A stretch of 64,000 bases of DNA from contig NZ_CP051006.1 of the NCBI RefSeq assembly GCF_014673495.1, forward strand, positions 1,488,001-1,552,000, read 5' to 3'. This stretch comes from Streptomyces griseofuscus (GTDB lineage: Bacteria; Actinomycetota; Actinomycetes; Streptomycetales; Streptomycetaceae). Position numbers and translations under genes: made by a program. Of this stretch, positions 58,831-64,000 are shown piece after piece. A model generated the notes under the pieces. The model did no database searches. It saw only the letters and a program-made list of their open reading frames with translations, and was not told the DNA's origin. Positions within the stretch are counted from its first letter, which is position 1, and each line of letters begins with the position of its first letter.

Positions 58831-59632
58831 TCAGTCGCGCAGCTTCGCGAGACGCCGCCGTGCGGGGCCCGGACCGCGGCCCCTGGCCGGCAGCTCCGCC
58901 CATGGGTCGGTGCGGGCCCGTTCCAGGGCGTCGGCGATCGTCCCGCGGCGGGCGTGGAGTACGGGGTCCTCCAGCTGCGACCAGGCGACGGGCACGGCGA
59001 CGGGGGCGCCCGGGAGGGCGCGGACCGCGTAGGGGGCCACGGCGGTCTGTGCGTAGGCGTTGCGCTGGACGTCGAGACAGAGGCGGTCGCCGCGGTCCTC
59101 CTTGCGGACGGCGGTGGTGAGCCGGTCCGGGGTGCCGTGCGGCGGCGAGTTCGGCGACATCGTGGGCGAACCGCCTCACCTCGTCGAAGCCTTGACGTCC
59201 GTCGAGCGGGACGACGAGGTGCAGTCCGCGCGAGCCGGTGGTCATCGGGGCTGCGGGCAGGGCGAGTTCGTCCAGCAGTGTGCGCAGCACGGCCGCGGCC
59301 GCGCGGACCGTGGCGAAGTCGTCGTCCGGTGGGTCGAGGTCGAACACCAGCCGGTCGGGGTGGTCGGGGCCGGCGGCGCGGTCGGTGCGGGACAGCCAGC
59401 GGTGCGGGGTGACACAGGCCTGGTCGGCGAGGAAGAGGAGGGTGACGGTGTCGTCGCACCACCACATGGGTGACGGTGCCGCCCTCCTTGGCGACCTCCG
59501 CGCGGGTGATCCACTCCGGGTAGTGCTCAGGGGTGCCGGGCCGCGCGCGGCCGGGGAAGAGGACCTTCCCGGCCGCTGGAACCGTACGGTGCGACGGCCG
59601 GCCCGTATCGGCCGGTCCGCGCCCTCGCTCAC
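58831..59632 (-). pseudogene. LigD-type NHEJ polymerase, broken by three frameshifts
   Basis: The reading starts at GTG 59632, overlapping the transketolase stop. After VRFQRPG a missing base (about 59568-59573) moves homology to another frame. There it reads EHYPEWITRAEVAKEGGTVT. An extra base (about 59456-59466) shifts it again, giving CDDTVTLLFLADQACVTPHR, LVFDLDPPDDDFATVRAAAA and TTGSRGLHLVVPLDGRQGFD. A further extra base (about 59126-59132) moves it to DRLTTAVRKEDRGDRLCLDV, ending in RRRLAKLRD. This is the archaeo-eukaryotic primase domain of LigD, which fills ends in non-homologous end joining. The metal Asp pair (FDLDP) and His (GLHL) are kept. Errors in G-runs of the assembly are an alternative to real decay. 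Confidence 0.8.
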
Positions 59633-61476
59633 CGCACCACCGCCTCCTCCACCAGCAGCTTCGCCGCGGCCACGATGCCGAGGGCGTCGATGCCCGCGGC
59701 GTGCAGCTGCTCGTCGGGGGCGGCCGAGCCGGGCATCGTACGGACCCCGAGCCGGACCAGACGGGGCACCGGGCGGCCGTCGGCGAAGGACTCCGCGACC
59801 GCGTCCCCGATACCGCCCTCGGGGTGGTGGTCCTCGACGGTGAGCAGGCAGCCGGTGTCCTCGGCGGCCCGGCGCAGCGTCTCGGCGTCGACGGGCTTGA
59901 CCGAGTACAGGTCGATCACCCGGACCGCGATGCCGTCCTCGGCGAGCCGGTCGGCGGCCGCCAGCGCCTCGGGCACGGTGACCCCGGCGGCGACGATCGT
60001 CAGCCGGTCCTCCTCCGAGGAGCGCAGCGTCTTGCTGCCGCCGACCGGGAACTCCTCGTCGGCGTCGTAGAGCACCGGGGTCTTGCCGCGGGAGGTGCGC
60101 AGATAGCGGATGCCGTCAAGACCGGCCATGGCGGCGACCAGCCGGGCGGTCTGGTTGGCGTCGCAGGGGTAGAGCACCGTGGAGTCGTGGATGGCGCGGA
60201 ACATGGCGAGGTCCTCCAGGCCCATCTGCGAGGGCCCGTCCTGCCCGATGGCGACCCCGGCGTGCGAGCCGACGAGGTTGATCCCGGAGCCGCTGATGGA
60301 CGCCATGCGCACGAAGTCATGGGCGCGGGTGAGGAACGCGGCGAAGGTCACGGCGTACGGCACCCAGCCGCGCACCGCCATTCCCACGGCGGTGGCGACG
60401 AGTTGCTGCTCGGCGATGTAGCACTCGAAGAAGCGCTCGGGGTGCGCCTTGGCGAACTCCTCGGTGCGGGTGGAGTCGCCGACCTCGCCGTCCAGGGCGA
60501 CGATGTCGCCGCGCGCGTCACCGAGGGCGGCGAGGGCGGCCCCGAAGGCGTCCCGGGTGGCCGCCTCGTCGCCCTTGTCGTAGCGCGGGAGCCTGATCAC
60601 CTCGGTGGTGCGATCGCGCAGCGCGGCGGCGGCCGGCGGCTCGCCCACGCGGATGTGCAGCGCACGGGGGCCGCCGAGCTCGGCGATGGCCTCGTCTGCG
60701 TCGGGCAGCGGCTTGCCGTGGTGGCCCTCCTGGTCCTCCACGGCGGCCACGCCCTTGCCCTTGAGGGTGCGGGCGAGGATCACGACGGGCTGCCCGGTGG
60801 TGGACAGCGCCTCCCCGTACGCCCGGTCGATCGCGTCCACGTCATGGCCGTCGATCTCGATGGTGTGCCAGCCGAAGGCCTGGAAGCGGCGGGCGTAGGC
60901 GTCCAGGTCATGGCCGTGCCGGGTGGGGCCGCGCTGCCCGAGCCGGTTGACGTCCACGATCACCTTCAGGTTGTCCAGGTTCTCGAACCCGGCGTGCTCG
61001 GCGGCCTCCCACACCGAGCCCTCCGCCAGCTCGCTGTCCCCGCACAGCACCCACACCCGGTAGCCGGTGCGGTCCAGGCGCAGCCCGGCGAGGGCGATGC
61101 CGACCCCTACGGGCAGACCCTGGCCGAGGGAGCCGGTCGCGGTCTCCACCCAGGGCAGCCTGCGGGGTGTCGGATGTCCTTCGAGGCGGCTGCCGAGCTT
61201 GCGGAAGGTCATCAGCTCGCCGTCCTCGATGGCGCCGGCCGCCTTGTACGCGGAGTACAGCAGGGGCGAGGCATGGCCCTTGGACAGCACGAAGCGGTCG
61301 TTGGCGGGATGCTCGGGGCGCTCGAAGTCGTAGCGCAGATGGTTGGCGAGGAGTACGGCCATCAGGTCGGCGGCGGACATCGAGGACGTGGGATGCCCGG
61401 AGCCCGCCGCCGCGGCGGCCCGTACGCTGTCGACGCGCAACTGCTGTCCGAGTTCGGCGAGTTCGGCGGTGTCCAT
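59629..61476 (-). CDS. Transketolase
   Basis: This 615-residue ThDP enzyme of the pentose phosphate pathway transfers two-carbon units. The features in order: VRAAAAAGSGHPTSSMSAAD, LSKGHASPLLYSAYKAAGAI, the ThDP motif WVLCGDSELAEGSVWEAAEH (about residue 147, GDSE in place of GDGE, with NLKVIVDVNRLGQ), IDGHDVDAIDRAY, the catalytic Glu region FFECYIAEQQLVATAVGMAV, and the C-terminal domain with VRVIDLYSVKPVD and TVEDHHPEGGIGDAV. The start is ATG 61476, with AAGGAG upstream. It is shorter than the 690-residue housekeeping enzyme and matches the type found near LigD/glucose-6-P genes. Its stop overlaps the broken LigD start. Confidence 0.92.
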   Translation of the reverse strand: MDTAELAELGQQLRVDSVRAAAAAGSGHPTSSMSAADLMAVLLANHLRYDFERPEHPANDRFVLSKGHASPLLYSAYKAAGAIEDGELMTFRKLGSRLEGHPTPRRLPWVETATGSLGQGLPVGVGIALAGLRLDRTGYRVWVLCGDSELAEGSVWEAAEHAGFENLDNLKVIVDVNRLGQRGPTRHGHDLDAYARRFQAFGWHTIEIDGHDVDAIDRAYGEALSTTGQPVVILARTLKGKGVAAVEDQEGHHGKPLPDADEAIAELGGPRALHIRVGEPPAAAALRDRTTEVIRLPRYDKGDEAATRDAFGAALAALGDARGDIVALDGEVGDSTRTEEFAKAHPERFFECYIAEQQLVATAVGMAVRGWVPYAVTFAAFLTRAHDFVRMASISGSGINLVGSHAGVAIGQDGPSQMGLEDLAMFRAIHDSTVLYPCDANQTARLVAAMAGLDGIRYLRTSRGKTPVLYDADEEFPVGGSKTLRSSEEDRLTIVAAGVTVPEALAAADRLAEDGIAVRVIDLYSVKPVDAETLRRAAEDTGCLLTVEDHHPEGGIGDAVAESFADGRPVPRLVRLGVRTMPGSAAPDEQLHAAGIDALGIVAAAKLLVEEAVVR

Positions 61477-61797
61477 GGCTCTCCTTGCGCGAGATTCGTG
61501 GTCGTCGGTCGGTGGGCGTCCGTAGGGGCCGCCCGGGATCGCCGGAGCGCGGGAACGGCCGGACCGAGACGCGCGGTCGGCCCGCGAGGACGCCTCGGGC
61601 GGTGGGCTCGTGCGAGGTTTCCCGCGTATCCGGGGCCGGACCAACCAAACGCGGGGCCGCTCACCCGGGCGGAGCACACGGGGGCCGACCGGGCTCGCCC
61701 CCGCCCGTCGCGGCGGGCGGACCGCGTTTCACCCGGATACCCCCGGTTACCCGGCCCCGGACGTTCCCACCCGCTTCCGGCACGCGGAGGTGCCCCG
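61477..61797. other. Divergent intergenic region, 321 bp
   Basis: This is the promoter region of the transketolase (minus) and the F420-type oxidoreductase (plus). No gene or clear palindrome was seen. Confidence 0.5.
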
Positions 61798-62757
61798 ATG
61801 CCCGAGTACGGATACTTCCTGGCGAGCGAGGAACACGGGCCGGCCGGGCTCGTGGAACAGGCGCGGATGGCCGAGCAGGCCGGATTCCAGGCGCTGTGGA
61901 TCTCCGACCACTTCCACCCGTGGAACGACGCGCAGGGGCAGAGCCCCTTCGTGTGGTCGGTGATCGGCGCGCTCTCCGAGGCCGTGTCGCTGCCCATCGA
62001 GACCGCCGTGACCTGCCCGACCGTGCGCATGCATCCGGCGGTGACGGCGCACGCGGCGGCCACCTGCGCGGTGCAGACCGAGGGCCGCTTCCGGCTGGGC
62101 CTCGGCAGCGGCGAGGCACTGAACGAACACGTCCTCGGCGACCGCTGGCCCCCGGCGCACGTACGTCTTGAGATGCTGGAGGAGGCGGTACAGGTGATGC
62201 GCCGGCTGTTCACCGGCGAGGAGGTCGACCACCACGGCACGCACTACACCGTGGAGAACGCCCGCCTCTACACCGTGCCCGCGGAGCCCATCCCGATCGA
62301 CATCTCCGGCTTCGGCCCGAAGGCCACCGCCCTCGCCGCCCGGGTGGGCGACGGCTACATCACGATGATGCCCGAGGAGGAGATGGTCACCTCCTTCAGG
62401 AAGGGCGGCGGCGGGGCAAAGCTCGTCAGCGGCGGCACCAAGGTCTGCTACGGCGCCGACCGCGCGGAGTGCGTCCGTACGGTGCACCGGCTCTGGTACA
62501 ACGAGCTGCTGCCCGGCGAGATGGGCCAAGTACTGCCCTCGCCCCAGCACTTCGAGCAGTTGCACGAGCTGGTCACCGAGGACATGGTCCGCAAGGACGT
62601 GGTGTGCGGGGACGATCCGGACGTACACGCCGCCGCCCTGCGCGCCTTCGCCGACGCCGGGTTCGACCGCGTGTACGTCAACCAGATCGGCCCCGACCAG
62701 CAGGGTTTCTTCGACTTCTACCGTACGAAGGTGCTGCCCCGGCTGGCCGAAGGATGA
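61798..62757 (+). CDS. LLM-class F420-dependent oxidoreductase
   Basis: This 319-residue luciferase-like barrel enzyme opens with PEYGYFLASEEHGPAGLVEQ. It has ALWISDHFHPWNDAQGQSPF (coenzyme-contact His), TCPTVRMHPAVTAHAAATCA and GLGSGEALNEHVLGDRWPP. This fits the F420-dependent glucose-6-phosphate dehydrogenase-related group (TIGR03557-like). It probably moves hydride to or from coenzyme F420. The start is ATG 61798, with GGAGG eight bases upstream. It is divergent from transketolase, another sugar-phosphate enzyme. Confidence 0.9.
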   Translation: MPEYGYFLASEEHGPAGLVEQARMAEQAGFQALWISDHFHPWNDAQGQSPFVWSVIGALSEAVSLPIETAVTCPTVRMHPAVTAHAAATCAVQTEGRFRLGLGSGEALNEHVLGDRWPPAHVRLEMLEEAVQVMRRLFTGEEVDHHGTHYTVENARLYTVPAEPIPIDISGFGPKATALAARVGDGYITMMPEEEMVTSFRKGGGGAKLVSGGTKVCYGADRAECVRTVHRLWYNELLPGEMGQVLPSPQHFEQLHELVTEDMVRKDVVCGDDPDVHAAALRAFADAGFDRVYVNQIGPDQQGFFDFYRTKVLPRLAEG

Positions 62758-62797
62758 CCGGGCCTGGAAGTGACCCCGGGGGGACTCCCCGCGCCGG

Positions 62798-63244
62798 CTA
62801 TCGGCGCGGGTCGTCCAGGTCGGCCGGGGTCTCCGGCGGATTCTTGGGGATCGGCGGATACGGCATGCCGAGGCCGCCGGGCGGGGCGACCGGCGGGGTG
62901 CCGCCGACCACCCGGTGCGGCGGATGCGGGTGGTGTTCCGAGGACGAGGAGTGGGCACTGGCCCGCAGCGCGTACGCCACCGCGGCCATCAGCGCCCCGG
63001 TGATCAGCGCGGCCGCCCAGCCGGGCAGCCCGATCGCCAGGGCGAGGCCCACGGCGACGACGACCGCGCCGCCCGCGTACAGGGCGGCGGCGCCCGACGC
63101 GCCGTACAGCACGGCGGTGCGGCGCTGCTTGCGGGTCTGCTCGCGCAGCTCCTCCCGTACCGTCACACGGGCCACCTGAGCCAGCTCCTCGACCAGCTCC
63201 TTGTCGAGATGTTCCAGATGATCCAGAGGTTGCGAACGGTTCAT
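62798..63244 (-). CDS. Holin-like membrane protein (phage holin superfamily III type)
   Basis: This 148-residue protein has an amphipathic helix (DHLEHLDKELVEELAQVARV). Two membrane helices follow (AVLYGASGAAALYAGGAVVV and GLPGWAAALITGALMAAVAY), then a Pro/His-rich tail (SSSEHHPHPPHRVVGGTPPV). This is the common actinobacterial putative holin/DUF1469 layout. A role in lysis is unproven. The start is ATG 63244, with a weak ribosome site. Confidence 0.75.
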   Translation of the reverse strand: MNRSQPLDHLEHLDKELVEELAQVARVTVREELREQTRKQRRTAVLYGASGAAALYAGGAVVVAVGLALAIGLPGWAAALITGALMAAVAYALRASAHSSSSEHHPHPPHRVVGGTPPVAPPGGLGMPYPPIPKNPPETPADLDDPRR

Positions 63245-63326
63245 GTCACGCGGGTACCCTGTGCGCACCTCGGATAACTCCGTGGGTGCCTGCGCGCCGG
63301 CCCTCGCCCCAACTAGGCTCGGCCGT

Positions 63327-63674
63327 ATGGAGATTATGGGCGCCTCGCTGCGTATCTGCGTTGCCGACATCGAGACCGCGATCCCCTTCTACGAGCGGCT
63401 GGCCGGTGGCACGGCACAGCGGTTCGCGCGCGGCGGGGTCCAGGTCGCCGCGATCGGCTCCTTCCTGTTGATGAGCGGTCCGGAAGCCGAGCTGGAGATC
63501 CTGCGGAAGGTCACCGCGACCATCGCCGTCAAGGACGTGGGCGAGGCGCGTGAGCTGCTCACCGGCCTCGGCGCCCGCATCCTGGTGGAGCCGGTGCCGA
63601 CACCGGCGGGCAGCAACATGCTGGCGATGCACCCGGACGGATCGCTCTTCGAGTACGTGGACCAGCGCGGCTGA
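63327..63674 (+). CDS. VOC-family (glyoxalase/bleomycin-resistance-like) protein
   Basis: This 115-residue single-domain VOC-fold protein opens with MGASLRICVADIETAIPFYE. It has FARGGVQVAAIGSFLLMSGP and ATIAVKDVGEARELLTGLGA. The end is MHPDGSLFEYVDQ, with the metal-ligand-type Glu. Such proteins bind or transform small electrophiles. The start is ATG 63327. Confidence 0.87.
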   Translation: MEIMGASLRICVADIETAIPFYERLAGGTAQRFARGGVQVAAIGSFLLMSGPEAELEILRKVTATIAVKDVGEARELLTGLGARILVEPVPTPAGSNMLAMHPDGSLFEYVDQRG

Positions 63675-63678
63675 GCGC

Positions 63679-64000
63679 TCAGGCGGAATCGGGACGCATC
63701 CTGAAGTCGTAGCGGGCGGGCAGAGGTTCGTCGGTGAGCCGGGCCCATACCCGGTCGAGCTCCCGGGAGCCCTCCCGCAGATCGGCGATCTCGAAGCCCG
63801 CGTCGAACACGGCCCGCGCCTCGGCCCGTCGGCCCTCCGCCAGCAGCAACTCCGCCTCCAGCAGCCGGAATCGGCCGCGCTGCCGGACGGCCGACGGCAG
63901 CCGTTCCCAGACCGCGCGGGCCTTCGCCGTCCGCCCGACCCGCAGCAGCGCTTCGAGCGCCTCGCGGCCGAGGGCGGTCCGCCGGGCGACCCGGTCCGCG
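63679..64000 (-). CDS. 3' end of a TPR-like protein (possibly DUF5107)
   Basis: On the minus strand the frame is open from the window edge to a stop at 63679. It reads ALGREALEALLRVGRTAKAR, AVWERLPSAVRQRGRFRLLE, AELLLAEGRRAEARAVFDAG and DEPLPARYDFRMRPDSA. The repeated helix pairs are tetratricopeptide-like. The closing LPARYDFRM motif is one I associate with DUF5107 proteins, large enzymes or binding proteins of unknown role. The 5' part lies outside the window. Confidence 0.6.
   Translation of the reverse strand, partial: ADRVARRTALGREALEALLRVGRTAKARAVWERLPSAVRQRGRFRLLEAELLLAEGRRAEARAVFDAGFEIADLREGSRELDRVWARLTDEPLPARYDFRMRPDSA

Noticed and set aside
59533..61797. A plus-strand extension joining the F420 oxidoreductase to 750 upstream codons
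   Set aside because: The upstream part is antisense to transketolase and LigD and has no protein-like motifs. The ATG at 61798 has a good GGAGG.

Overview
The window reads as a stretch of a Streptomyces chromosome. The base composition is very GC-rich, GTG and TTG starts are common, genes are packed and often overlap by four bases (ATGA or GTGA), and several families are typical of the genus. These include a gas-vesicle operon in the order gvpO-A-F-G-Y-Z-J-L-S-K, a GH75 chitosanase behind a CsnR-like box, a Scr1-type regulator, and a RING/TerD-like protein of the family I remember as MXAN_6230/SCO0854. There is one tRNA gene, tRNA-Leu(GAG). I saw no rRNA, CRISPR array or intact insertion sequence.

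Left end (1-6660): the end of a natural-product locus, probably for a siderophore. It holds the 3' end of an NRPS (adenylation plus carrier domain), a free-standing adenylation enzyme and an EntS-like MFS exporter. Next come a decayed DUF3533/YhgE-like membrane gene, a MarR regulator and a divergent DHA2 drug exporter with palindromic operators between them. At 6385-6663 three unrelated gene fragments lie end to end on the minus strand: a ParB-like regulator cut short, the first ~45 residues of an ornithine/lysine N-monooxygenase, and the last 45 residues of a LuxR-type DNA-binding domain. The ParB-like gene is the last of a small operon that starts with a 63-residue secreted peptide.

Middle (8.3-36.4 kb): mostly ordinary accessory metabolism. 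It has a lipoprotein, the RING/TerD-like protein with an isochorismatase-family hydrolase, a large secreted GH92 mannosidase, tRNA-Leu beside a 0.7-kb low-information stretch, a FabH-like synthase, FdhD, an SDR lacking its catalytic Tyr/Lys, a MarR/quinone reductase pair, a secreted sialidase overlapping a bile-acid-symporter-like gene, a LysR regulator, a fatty-acyl-CoA ligase, an aldo/keto reductase, chitosanase, an SDR, methyltransferases, a PhyH-family oxygenase, a pterin dehydratase and two helix-turn-helix regulators.

Right part (36.4-64 kb): OsmC, a membrane phosphodiesterase, a resolvase-fold protein, two metallo-beta-lactamase-fold hydrolases, DedA, an aminotransferase-like enzyme, a Cys-rich secreted protein, a pyruvate-oxidase-like ThDP enzyme, a DJ-1/PfpI protein, an ABC-F ATPase, a phosphoglycerate-mutase-like phosphatase, a PAP2/lipid-kinase fusion and a methyltransferase. 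These are followed by the ten-gene gas-vesicle operon (53.3-58.8 kb, minus strand). A LigD-type polymerase gene broken by three frameshifts follows, translationally coupled to an intact transketolase. An F420-type LLM oxidoreductase, a holin-like membrane protein, a VOC protein and the 3' end of a TPR-like gene close the window.

The main themes are decay of a secondary-metabolite locus at the left edge, a complete gas-vesicle operon at the right, and several candidate operators. Product names come from reading motifs by eye, and no database search was run.
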